Source: Nitrospinaceae bacterium (GTDB lineage Bacteria > Nitrospinota > Nitrospinia > Nitrospinales > Nitrospinaceae). From it: a stretch of DNA of 33,073 nucleotides. Location of the stretch: contig JAJDBF010000057.1 in assembly GCA_029261535.1 (NCBI GenBank), positions 1-33,073 on the forward strand. The letters are read 5' to 3'. Made by a program: the position numbers and the translations under genes. Below the pieces are notes generated by a model. It was given only the letters and a program-made list of their open reading frames with translations. It was not told where the DNA came from and searched no databases. Shown piece by piece: positions 22,944 through 29,966 of the stretch. The number at the start of each line of letters is the position of its first letter. Position 1 is the first letter of the stretch.

Positions 22944-24143
22944 ATGAGTCTTGATGGTTTGGAAATTGAGAAATGGAAAGCCCCTGTCAATTTGTTGGCA
23001 AAATTGATGAAGGTTTCCACTGTTCTCCTCACCCGGTATAACAAGCCTTATGTGGAGGTTCTGGTTTCCTCAAATTCTGCGGAGAATCCGATAGAAGAAG
23101 GGGCTCGTGTTGAGGAGAAAAATAGTTTTTGTGGAGAAATTGCCCGAAGCAACAAGGAATTGTATCTTCCCAATGCCACAACTGATCCCAAATGGAAGGA
23201 TAGCCCCATTTTAGGGACTGGGCTGATAGCCTATATGGGATTGCCGCTCCTGCTCCCTGACGGAAAAGTGTTTGGTACGCTTTGCATATTGGATAATAAA
23301 GAAAATCACTTTGATGAGGTTCTCAAAGAACTATTAAGACAGTTCCGGGATATGGTGGAGGCGCAGTTGAAGCTGGTCTACAGGAAAAACCAGGTGGTGC
23401 AAAGAAACCTCGATCTTGAAATGATCCAAAGTAATTTGATCGACACGACTCAGTTGTTGAAGGAAAAAAACGATAGCCTTGAAGATTTTGTCAATTTTGT
23501 GTCGCATGATTTAAAGGAACCTCTCCGAAAAATAAAATATTTTGGAGGGCAGGCTCGTGATGAAACCCGGCCTGAAGAACGTCATGACAGACTGACCCGC
23601 GTTTTGGGAGCCGCAGAAAGGATGGAAAAACTTATCGACAGCTTTCTGGAATTATCGCAAATCAACTCCAACGGGATTCAGTTTGAAATTACGGACCTGA
23701 ACCTGACCCTGACTAATGTCCTTGAAAATCTGGACACCCTTCTTAAGAGTAATCAGGTCACGGTAATGGCGGGGGACCTGCCCACGGTGGAGGCGCATTC
23801 CATATACATGACTCAGTTGTTTCAGAACCTGCTGGTCAACGCGGTAAAATTTAAAAAAGAAGGACAACCAGGGGCGGTTAGGATAACCAGTCACTGTCGA
23901 CCTGATGGAGGGTATGACATTTATCTGCAGGACAACGGTTTGGGATTTGATATGAAATATGCCGATAAAATTTTTGAACCTTTGTCAAAACTGAACGGTT
24001 CGTCCGTGAAAGGAGGATCGGGGCTTGGATTGGCGATTGTCAGAAAAATAGTGCAATGCCATGGCGGTACTATCCATGCCGAGGGAGTGCCTGATCAGGG
24101 CGCGGTCTTCACTGTCAGTTTGCCGGCATCCAATATCCGTTAG
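22944..24143 (+). CDS. Cytoplasmic GAF-domain histidine kinase
   Basis: 399 residues from the ATG at 22944; the SD is weak. No membrane helix is present. Residues about 15-150 form a GAF sensor domain (SFCGEIARSNKELYLPNATTDPKW, then YMGLPLLLPDGKVFGTLCILD), the type that often reads ligands or light in phytochrome relatives, although no clear chromophore Cys can be assigned. A coiled coil leads to HisKA with His188 in FVSHDLKEPLRKIKYF, a form common in bacteriophytochrome-like kinases. HATPase boxes are LFQNLLVNAVKF, DNGLGFD, IFEPLSKL and GGSGLGLAIVRKI. There is no adjacent response regulator gene, so it is an orphan kinase here. Divergent from the pilus run. Confidence 0.92.
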   Translation: MSLDGLEIEKWKAPVNLLAKLMKVSTVLLTRYNKPYVEVLVSSNSAENPIEEGARVEEKNSFCGEIARSNKELYLPNATTDPKWKDSPILGTGLIAYMGLPLLLPDGKVFGTLCILDNKENHFDEVLKELLRQFRDMVEAQLKLVYRKNQVVQRNLDLEMIQSNLIDTTQLLKEKNDSLEDFVNFVSHDLKEPLRKIKYFGGQARDETRPEERHDRLTRVLGAAERMEKLIDSFLELSQINSNGIQFEITDLNLTLTNVLENLDTLLKSNQVTVMAGDLPTVEAHSIYMTQLFQNLLVNAVKFKKEGQPGAVRITSHCRPDGGYDIYLQDNGLGFDMKYADKIFEPLSKLNGSSVKGGSGLGLAIVRKIVQCHGGTIHAEGVPDQGAVFTVSLPASNIR

Positions 24144-24220
24144 CAGGTTGCTGAAAAACTCTCGACGCAAGGAATTCCAATTTGTCGCACAGAGCCTGTC
24201 GAAGTGTGGCCTTGATAATA

Positions 24221-24305
24221 AGACCTTTGCATAACTCAAAAAGACAGGTCCAGGGCGAGATTCTTCGCCTTTGGCTCAGAATAACATGCGGGGGTTTTCG
24301 TTGTC
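24221..24305 (+). repeat. TTTGCATAAC-type dispersed repeat (one-ended copy)
   Basis: AGACCTTTGCATAACTCAAA, then GGGCGAGATTCTTCGCC, CAGAATAACATGCGGGGG and TTTTCGTTG. A separate GAGCCTGTCGAAG fragment lies at 24192-24204. It fills most of the gap between two convergent genes. No terminator is obvious. Confidence 0.65.
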
Positions 24306-24365
24306 CCTCCAGCCAGGACTATAAATTTTGGGATACCATGCAAACGTGATTTTTTCCGTCAACGC

Positions 24366-25142
24366 TCAATTGAACGGGGGCGAGGTTTTTTCTAGGATAT
24401 CTGCCTCGGTCATGTTCGCCCGTCCCTTAAAAAATTTGAGCTTGTTTTCGGCGATAGACACCGCTTGTGTATTGCCGGTCGATTGAGCCAGTTGAATGGA
24501 CAAGCCGATTTCACGAAGTGCCGGGTCCCAGTCCTTCATAGCTTCGTAGACACTTGCGAGGTTCAGGTGCGCTTGCAGATGATCTGATTTTAATTCGATC
24601 ACCTTGCGATAGGCCTCAGCGCAGTTTTCCAGTTGTTGCATGTACCAGTATTCCAGCGCAATTTTGAAATACACTTCCGGGTCTTGCGGACGCACTTCGA
24701 CTGCCGCCAGATATTCCGTGAGGGCCAGGGAGTCGCGGCCCATCTTGTTGAAGACGGAGGCCAGTGCCATACGGGCTGGAAAATGTTTGGGGTCGAGTTC
24801 AAGCGTTTTCTGGAACGCGGTGACGGCTTGCTCCCGTTGGCCCGCTTCGTTGTAAACCTTTCCCATCAAAAAATACGCCGGGACAAAACCTGGGTCTGCA
24901 GTAATAGCCCGGTTCAATTCCGCAATGGCTGAATCAAAGGCACCGATGGTCTGCTTCGCTTCGGCACTTTTTACCAGAGAAGCGGGATCGGTTGCTGTCG
25001 CAGGATTGGCAGGGTCGTTGACCGCGTCCTCCGGGGAGTCACATCCGACCAGGCTCAACCCCGAATAACAAACCAGCAGTAAGGCCCAAAAGATAAGAGG
25101 GCTTCTATATAAACGGTGCTTGTTTTGTCGGACGAGTTTCAA
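24366..25142 (-). CDS. TPR-repeat lipoprotein
   Basis: 258 residues from a TTG at 25142; no ATG precedes the signal peptide in this frame, and GAAGGGAA lies about 8 nt upstream. The signal sequence ends in LSLVGC, with Cys34 the lipid site. After a Pro/Ala-rich linker, five to six tetratricopeptide repeats fill about 55-230, visible as repeated pairs such as AYFLMGKVYNEAGQREQAVTAFQKTLELDP and LNLASVYEAMKDWDPALREI (positions about 90-120 and 190-210). TPR lipoproteins act as scaffolds at the inner face of the outer membrane; PilF/PilW, the pilotin of type IV pili, has this same architecture and size. With pilus genes nearby that role is possible but not shown. It is convergent with the GAF kinase gene. 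Confidence 0.88.
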   Translation of the reverse strand: MKLVRQNKHRLYRSPLIFWALLLVCYSGLSLVGCDSPEDAVNDPANPATATDPASLVKSAEAKQTIGAFDSAIAELNRAITADPGFVPAYFLMGKVYNEAGQREQAVTAFQKTLELDPKHFPARMALASVFNKMGRDSLALTEYLAAVEVRPQDPEVYFKIALEYWYMQQLENCAEAYRKVIELKSDHLQAHLNLASVYEAMKDWDPALREIGLSIQLAQSTGNTQAVSIAENKLKFFKGRANMTEADILEKTSPPFN

Positions 25143-25358
25143 CGGGGGTTCCCTTCAAGTGATGAAAGAGACTATTTAAACCCCGGCAGAGGCTGGAGTC
25201 AATCGGACCGGAGAAAATAAAGCGTAGTTTTAAGGGACGGGCTTTTTTTTCAGGCTTGAAAGGGAAACCTGGGACTCTTTCGAGCACAGTTTGCTAACAA
25301 TGAAGGCACTTCCTGGAAAAATCAGAGGCATGGACCTCGAAATTTCAAAAAAAAGTAG

Positions 25359-25364
25359 TATAAT
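25359..25364 (+). promoter_or_regulatory. Consensus -10 (TATAAT) ahead of the acyl carrier protein gene
   Basis: TATAAT at 25359-25364; no good -35 at 16-18 nt. A start near 25371 would leave about 54 nt to the TTG at 25425, and only 15 nt to the alternative TTG at 25386. Confidence 0.4.
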
Positions 25365-25424
25365 TTCCCGGAAGTTCTCTGGGTCTTGATATTTTCTCCA
25401 ATCTGTCATTTGAAAGGTCATTCC

Positions 25425-25793
25425 TTGTCTCTGCCCCCACTCACAGAAGAAGATCGCGAGCGTGCCAAAAAACTGCTCAAAGGATTCCCCGATGGAACGG
25501 AAGAGGCCTATTTTAAGTTTCGCGATAGCGGCGAAATTGAGGCTCTTAAAGTTCTGATAGGCGGGATGCTGGGTTTCTACTTGCCCTCCGCAAACGAGAA
25601 TTACATGAAGGTTGTGGGTGGCGAGGTTGATCTGCAAACCGTCGGCATCGACTCCCTTGGAATGACCGAAATGGTTTTTCAGGTTGAAGAGTTGTTCGAT
25701 GTTTCCGTCGCCGATGAGGACATGGCGAAGGTCACCACTCTGGATGAAATTTCTGTTTACATTAAAGAGCGTCTCGAAAAGGGAGACGACTAA
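25425..25793 (+). CDS. Acyl carrier protein, specialised
   Basis: 122 residues from the TTG at 25425 (MSLPPLTEEDRERAKKLL), chosen because GAAAGG lies about 8 nt upstream; a TTG at 25386 would add 13 residues. The C-terminal 80 residues are an ACP fold with the phosphopantetheine site Ser77 in TVGIDSLGMTEMVFQVEELFDV, here split as DSLG at 76-79 followed by helix II. The last helix is TTLDEISVYIKERL. The N-terminal extension of about 40 charged residues (FPDGTEEAYFKFRDSGE) is longer than in housekeeping AcpP, which is about 78 residues. The ketosynthase gene starts 26 bp downstream, so this carrier probably serves that enzyme. Confidence 0.85.
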   Translation: MSLPPLTEEDRERAKKLLKGFPDGTEEAYFKFRDSGEIEALKVLIGGMLGFYLPSANENYMKVVGGEVDLQTVGIDSLGMTEMVFQVEELFDVSVADEDMAKVTTLDEISVYIKERLEKGDD

Positions 25794-25819
25794 CTTCCCG
25801 CCTCCACCACTCAGGTTTT

Positions 25820-27091
25820 ATGCCAAATCAGGTTGTTATTACCGGTTTGGGCCTCATCACCAGTATCGGAAATAACAAGGCCCAGGTCACAGAAAGTCTG
25901 CGCGAATTACGTCACGGGTTCGAGAATATCACGTTCATGGACAACCCGCGTATTCCCGTCAAAGTCGTCGGTTCCATCAAGGAATTCGTCACCGATTCAC
26001 CCAACTGGGTGGATTGGAAATATCCCGAACGATTCGATGTCGATGTGGATTACCTGAAGTCAATGTCGCCGCACGGTCTGCATTGTCTGTGCGCGATGTT
26101 GCAGGCGGTGGAGGACTCCGGCTTGAAAGAGGAAGAGGTCGCGTCCACCGAGACCGGACTGTTTGCGTCCTCCGCCGGGTCGACTTTTATGATGCGCAAT
26201 AATCTGGAAAGCCTGGTGGCGAGCAAAGGCATGCGCATCAACCCGATGAGCGTGGTCGCCTCTGTTTCCGGCACACTCAACTTTAACCTCGGTGCCTACT
26301 TTGGCATTCGTGGCGGCAACTGCGGATTTGTCTCCGCCTGCGCTTCCAGCAGTCACGCCATCGGTTACGGTTTCGACGAAATTTATCTGGGCCGACACAA
26401 ACGTATTTTTGTCGTGGGCGGGGAAGACCTCACCGCCGAAACCTACCTGCCGTTCAACGGCATGCGAGCCCTGTCGCGTAACCCCGATCCCAATTCAGCA
26501 TCGCGTCCGTTCGATGTCAAGCGCGATGGGTTTGTCGGTACTGGCGGCGGCGTGGCTTTGCTCCTCGAAAATAAAGATGAAGCGATCAAACGTGGTGCCA
26601 ATATTTATGCCGAGTTGATCAATTGGGGGCAGGCCTCCGATGGCTACAACATTGCGATGCCGCATCCGGAAGGCAGTGGACTGACACTCGCAATAACCAA
26701 TGCGCTCAAAGCCGCCAGGGTGAATCCGGAAGATGTTGATTACGTCAACGCCCATGCCACCAGCACACCGCCCGGCGATCGTTCGGAAGCGTTGTCGCTG
26801 GTGAATGTATTCGGCACCGATGCCAGCAAGCGTCCGGCGGTGAGCAGTACCAAGGCTCTCACCGGGCACGGTCTTTCCATGGCCGGTGTCATGGAAGCTG
26901 TGTTCTGTTCTCTTGCGATCAAAGAGGGATTCATCCCCGGTGCGGCCCATATCTCGGAACCCGACCCGCTGTGCGAGTACATCACCCTGCCCAAGGAAAC
27001 CCTTGGTCAGGCCCCGCAAACCGTTATCAGCAACAGTAGCGGCTTCGGCGGCAGTAACGTCTGCCTCGTCTTCAAAAAATGGAACGGCTAA
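25820..27091 (+). CDS. Beta-ketoacyl-ACP synthase (KAS I/II type)
   Basis: 423 residues from the ATG at 25820. The thiolase-fold condensing enzyme has its triad in place: Cys174 (VSACASSSHAIGYG), His312 (NAHATSTPPGD) and His350 (TKALTGHGLSMAG). It extends acyl-ACP with malonyl-ACP. The closing NSSGFGGSNVCLVFKK is the usual FabF/FabB C-terminus. The N-terminal third carries an unusual acidic stretch (SPNWVDWKYPERFDVDVDYLKSM, about 55-77) similar to FabB-like synthases. It pairs with its own ACP gene and has no reductase, dehydratase or transacylase beside it. A hairpin starts at the base after the stop codon. It could be a second KAS feeding a modified fatty acid; the product is unknown. Confidence 0.94.
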   Translation: MPNQVVITGLGLITSIGNNKAQVTESLRELRHGFENITFMDNPRIPVKVVGSIKEFVTDSPNWVDWKYPERFDVDVDYLKSMSPHGLHCLCAMLQAVEDSGLKEEEVASTETGLFASSAGSTFMMRNNLESLVASKGMRINPMSVVASVSGTLNFNLGAYFGIRGGNCGFVSACASSSHAIGYGFDEIYLGRHKRIFVVGGEDLTAETYLPFNGMRALSRNPDPNSASRPFDVKRDGFVGTGGGVALLLENKDEAIKRGANIYAELINWGQASDGYNIAMPHPEGSGLTLAITNALKAARVNPEDVDYVNAHATSTPPGDRSEALSLVNVFGTDASKRPAVSSTKALTGHGLSMAGVMEAVFCSLAIKEGFIPGAAHISEPDPLCEYITLPKETLGQAPQTVISNSSGFGGSNVCLVFKKWNG

Positions 27092-27105
27092 CCCACTAGC
27101 GTGGG
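27092..27105 (+). repeat. Tetraloop hairpin directly after the ketosynthase stop codon
   Basis: CCCAC-TAGC-GTGGG, with a perfect 5-bp stem starting one base after TAA (27089-27091). The same arrangement is seen after the DUF1499 gene (11472) and after the response regulator (17938, minus). Confidence 0.7.
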
Positions 27106-27106
27106 T

Positions 27107-27235
27107 GACCTTTGCATAAGTACTTTTTTGGGGACTGAAAAGTGGTAGTCCCCCTTTCCTTCGACAGGCTCAGGATAAACTCCGCAGAGTGAAGAATCTC
27201 GCCTTTGCTTTTGTTTTTTGGGTTATGCAAAGGTC
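27107..27235. repeat. 129-bp MITE-like element with perfect 13-bp terminal inverted repeats
   Basis: GACCTTTGCATAA at 27107-27119 and its exact complement TTATGCAAAGGTC at 27223-27235. Inside are GGGGACTGAAAAGTGG, CCTTCGACAGGCTCAGG and GAAGAATCTCGCC. No coding potential. GCGTGGG occurs on both flanks, as if it had entered a tetraloop repeat. It is one of two copies here with both ends (other: 1886-2071). Confidence 0.75.
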
Positions 27236-27237
27236 TC

Positions 27238-27348
27238 CTGGCGTGGGGGCTGACGGGCGAATCCTTTAAGAGCAGAAATATTTTCAGAGCGCACTTGTTC
27301 AAGAACAGCTAGTCACCTCTGTTCAAGAACGCTACTCGCGTTCTTGAA
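27238..27348 (-). repeat. GCGCTCAGAAA module and 27-bp hairpin
   Basis: On the minus strand: the GTGCGCTCTGAAAATATTTC module (27275-27295), GCTCTTAAAGGATTC, and GCCCGTCAGCCCCCACGCC. At 27322-27348 is a perfect hairpin, arms TTCAAGAACGC and GCGTTCTTGAA with a TACTC loop (GAGTA on the other strand). A broken second hairpin arm lies at 27298-27306. Confidence 0.7.
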
Positions 27349-27376
27349 TCCCGTCCGCCGTCCGAGGAAGACATGT

Positions 27377-27793
27377 TTAAAAGCTTTTATCAGGGAAAGC
27401 ACCCTTCATTTTCATGTCTTCGCCGATAACGTGATCGATCAACCAATCCCTTAAGAAGTCGAACACCTTGCCGACCTGTTTTTGTCTTACCGACTCCCCG
27501 GTTTCCTTTTTTATGGTTTCAATTATTTCCGCTAATTGCTTAATTAGATTGATGTGCTCATTTTTATTGGACTCGTAATGAGGGTATTTATTTTCAAGCT
27601 GGAATTTTTCTTCCTGGTCAAAGTGAAAATGGGTATACGCTTCGAGCTGGGATAAATGGGTTAGAAACAGGTCCCGCTCCAAAGAACAATTACCAGCCGC
27701 TTCAATGGTATTAATCAGACTGACCAGGTATTGGTGTTGTGAATCGACAAAAGAAATTCCAACATTTAATTTATCTTGCCACAGGATAGGCAT
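27377..27793 (-). CDS. Bacteriohemerythrin
   Basis: 138 residues from the ATG at 27793 (MPILWQDKLNVGI), which has a strong GGAGGGG just upstream; longer in-frame starts exist to 27901 but overlap the gene upstream. The protein is a four-helix bundle that binds O2 at a di-iron centre. Ligands are in order: His in VDSQHQYL, His and Glu in THFHFDQEEKF, the HINLIKQL helix, and the closing HVIGED with His and Asp. Single-domain bacteriohemerythrins store or deliver O2 or act in O2 sensing. It lies 64 bp downstream of a small secreted protein on the same strand. Confidence 0.94.
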   Translation of the reverse strand: MPILWQDKLNVGISFVDSQHQYLVSLINTIEAAGNCSLERDLFLTHLSQLEAYTHFHFDQEEKFQLENKYPHYESNKNEHINLIKQLAEIIETIKKETGESVRQKQVGKVFDFLRDWLIDHVIGEDMKMKGAFPDKSF

Positions 27794-27857
27794 GTCCCCT
27801 CCAAAAGAAAACTTCATATTCAAGAGGCCGATAGGCCTGAGTTTATTCACTAAGGGA

Positions 27858-28388
27858 TTATTTGATTTCAATATATTCCACATCATCCGGGACCTCGCCA
27901 TAAAACTCGCGGACTTCCGCCAGTATCTCTTCGCGTGTTAAATGCGTGATGGCCACACAAGCCCGGTGCGCCCCCAGCGAACATTTGAACTTGCCTTCAT
28001 CATTGATCGTCCACATCACCGGACTGTTTTCGTGACTGGATTGCGCTGAAAAGTTATCGCGATTTCCAGACAGCATTGTTACCGGCGCGAAACCTTCGTC
28101 TTCGGGACGGTCACTCGGGGTCTGGCTGAAATAGTAAGGCGATTGCGACACCGCCTCAAGGGTGCAAGCTTGACCCACGCCTTCCTGTTCCCAGAAGGTT
28201 TTGCAATTGATATACAAATCCTGCAACTGACCGCGCGCCATGTTCTCCTGCCACGGTTCGGTGGCGGGCAATTCGATCTCCACGCCGGGCGAAATTTTTA
28301 AAAGGGGTGCCGGAGTTAAGTGACCCGTCCAGAAAAGACCGAGCAGGCCGAGACCGACCCCTGCCAACCCGGCAAATAATTTATTCAT
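27858..28388 (-). CDS. Small membrane-anchored or secreted protein with four Cys, unknown
   Basis: 176 residues from the ATG at 28388 (MNKLFAGLAGVGLGLLGLFW), with GAAGGGGAT upstream. A longer frame to 28625 is translated from repeat DNA and is rejected. One N-terminal hydrophobic segment (5-21) has no clear cleavage site, so it may be an anchor. The exposed part has four Cys in two pairs, NCKTFWEQEGVGQAC and KCSLGAHRAC, which suggests disulfides outside the cytoplasm. The last 30 residues are a helix rich in acid residues (TREEILAEVREFYGEVPDD). The Cys pairs and NCKTFW region faintly recall pilin head domains, but no prepilin site is present. Unknown family. Confidence 0.75.
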   Translation of the reverse strand: MNKLFAGLAGVGLGLLGLFWTGHLTPAPLLKISPGVEIELPATEPWQENMARGQLQDLYINCKTFWEQEGVGQACTLEAVSQSPYYFSQTPSDRPEDEGFAPVTMLSGNRDNFSAQSSHENSPVMWTINDEGKFKCSLGAHRACVAITHLTREEILAEVREFYGEVPDDVEYIEIK

Positions 28389-28700
28389 TGGATCCCCTTC
28401 AGATGGTTGCAAACAGTCTAGGTCTTTTGCGCGAGTTTGTGAAGTGTGCTCGCCGCACGGGCAACAGAAAACATTTTGCGATGCGCTCAGAAAATATTTC
28501 TGCTCATCCCAACGATTGGCCATCTGCCCCACCGCTTTCAAGAACGCGAATAGCGGTTCTTGAACATGGGTGGTGCTCGCCGGACCTTGCGGTCGGCGGA
28601 GGGGTAGACTGAAATCTGTTGGCACTACTTAACGATGCCAATTTGTCATTCTGAACCGAAGGTGAAGAATCTCGCCCTGGATTGTGGTCTTGAGTTTGTT
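28389..28700 (+). repeat. Composite repeat region upstream of the small secreted protein
   Basis: 28445-28605 holds GCTCGCCGCACGGGCAAC, CAGAAAACATTTTGCGATGC, GCTCAGAAAATATTTCTGC, then CCCCACCGC opening into the 28-bp hairpin (28537-28564, arms TTCAAGAACGC and GGTTCTTGAA), closing GGGTGGTG, and a GACC-TTGC-GGTC hairpin at about 28583-28594. 28646-28690 is a minus-strand fragment of the TTTGCATAAC family (ATTCTGAACC, GAAGAATCTCGCCCTGG). The remaining 28701-28872 has no gene I trust. Confidence 0.75.
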
Positions 28701-28872
28701 CAATATTCCACCTTCGGAGAAGGGGGAGCCAAACCAACCCCGCCCTCTAAACACAGCGATACGCTAATAATTTTTGTTAGTTCATGGTGGTCAGTCCTCT
28801 GCCAGAGTGCCAGGTTGTGATTAATCAAAACTCTACGAAGGGTTAACGACCAGCATACACTTGTAAAAATTA

Positions 28873-28901
28873 TGGACAAAATCACGCTCACCCTTTATAC
28901 C
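28873..28901 (+). promoter_or_regulatory. Sigma-70-type promoter for the HDOD gene
   Basis: TGGACA (28873-28878), 17-nt spacer, TATACC (28896-28901). Transcription would begin near 28908, about 32 nt before the ATG at 28940. Confidence 0.5.
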
Positions 28902-28939
28902 TAAATGGACAATTAATTATTACTCACTAATGGGTGTTG

Positions 28940-29785
28940 ATGTCTTCTAAAATTCAAATTAAAGATCTTATCAGTGAAAATTTGGCCGTCGCCCCGGCCA
29001 TCTATCATAAGTTACAAATGGCTCTGGCGAACCCCGATTCCACCTTTCAGGATTACGCCGAAATTATCCAGGCGGATACCGGCCTTGCCGCTCGTCTGCT
29101 CAAAATTTCCAACAGCCCTTTCTTCGGCCTGGAATCAAAAGTCGAAAGCATCACCCACGCCATGACCATCATCGGCCTGGAGCAGATCATCGATCTGGCA
29201 CTGGTTTCGATGGTGATCGAAAAATTCAAAGGTATTCCAAAGGAGTTGGTCCTGATGGATCAGTTTTGGCGTCATAGCATCGCCTGCGGGCTATGTGCAC
29301 GGTTGATTGCACGCAACCTCGACGAACCCAATCCGGAACGCTATTACCTGGTGGGCATCCTGCATGATATTGGTAGCCTCGTATTCTATAAGGAAATCCC
29401 CATTCAGGCCCGGTTGATCCTTTCCGAGGCGCAGGCTGATAAACGATATTTATCGGAGGTTGAAAAAGAAGTGCTCGGATTCCATCATGCGGAGATGGGT
29501 GGCTATCTCCTCAAGGAATGGGGGTTACCCGAAGTCTTCTATGAAGCAATTCCATTTGTTCATCACCCATCAAAAGCCACAAACTACCAGAATGTCGCCA
29601 CCATCATTCACCTGGCAGACTGCGTTACCTATCATCTTGAACTCGGCAACAGCGGGGAACCCGGTAAACCCTCCATTGAGCCCGGTTCGATGGCCCGCGT
29701 GGGTTTAACCGAAGAAACCTTTAATAAAGTTCAGGACGAGACCCTGGGACAATACAGTCTTACTGTGGATACGTTCCTCAGCTGA
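28940..29785 (+). CDS. HDOD-domain signalling protein
   Basis: 281 residues from the ATG at 28940; a GTG at 28934 is in frame two codons earlier. The whole length is an HDOD domain, a catalytically dead relative of HD phosphohydrolases: LAVAPAIYHKLQMALANPDSTFQDYAEIIQADTGLAARLLKISNS is the family start (about 13-58), VGILHDIGSLVF holds the HD-like pair (about residues 138-149), and FHHAEMGGYLLKEWGLPE and HLADCVTYHL follow. HDOD proteins are often partners of two-component and c-di-GMP systems and affect motility and stress responses. No regulator is adjacent. The SD is weak. Confidence 0.93.
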   Translation: MSSKIQIKDLISENLAVAPAIYHKLQMALANPDSTFQDYAEIIQADTGLAARLLKISNSPFFGLESKVESITHAMTIIGLEQIIDLALVSMVIEKFKGIPKELVLMDQFWRHSIACGLCARLIARNLDEPNPERYYLVGILHDIGSLVFYKEIPIQARLILSEAQADKRYLSEVEKEVLGFHHAEMGGYLLKEWGLPEVFYEAIPFVHHPSKATNYQNVATIIHLADCVTYHLELGNSGEPGKPSIEPGSMARVGLTEETFNKVQDETLGQYSLTVDTFLS

Positions 29786-29922
29786 TTTTTTCCTCTCCCC
29801 TCACACTCAATCCAGCAGGCAACAGCTCCTTAAAACAGGAGGGGCACTACGATACCGTTGGCCTGTTCTGCGACCCTGAAACTGATCCGCCAAAAAATGT
29901 GAGCTCCCCACCAAAAATCCTC

Positions 29923-29928
29923 TATAAT
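29923..29928 (+). promoter_or_regulatory. Consensus -10 (TATAAT) ahead of the pentapeptide-repeat gene
   Basis: TATAAT at 29923-29928, about 38 bp before the ATG at 29967. No convincing -35 is seen. Confidence 0.42.
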
Positions 29929-29966
29929 TGGCTTCCTTATTTTCTTTATCCCTTAAGGGGGCGGGT

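Noticed and set aside
28389..28625. N-terminal extension of the four-Cys protein gene up to 28625
   Set aside because: The extra 79 residues are repeat DNA, while the ATG at 28388 has a good ribosome binding site and opens a hydrophobic segment.
28700..28891. A 63-residue minus-strand frame in the gap before the HDOD gene
   Set aside because: It starts in non-repeat DNA but runs into repeat-like DNA (GGVGLAPPSPKVEY), has no SD and overlaps the HDOD promoter candidate.
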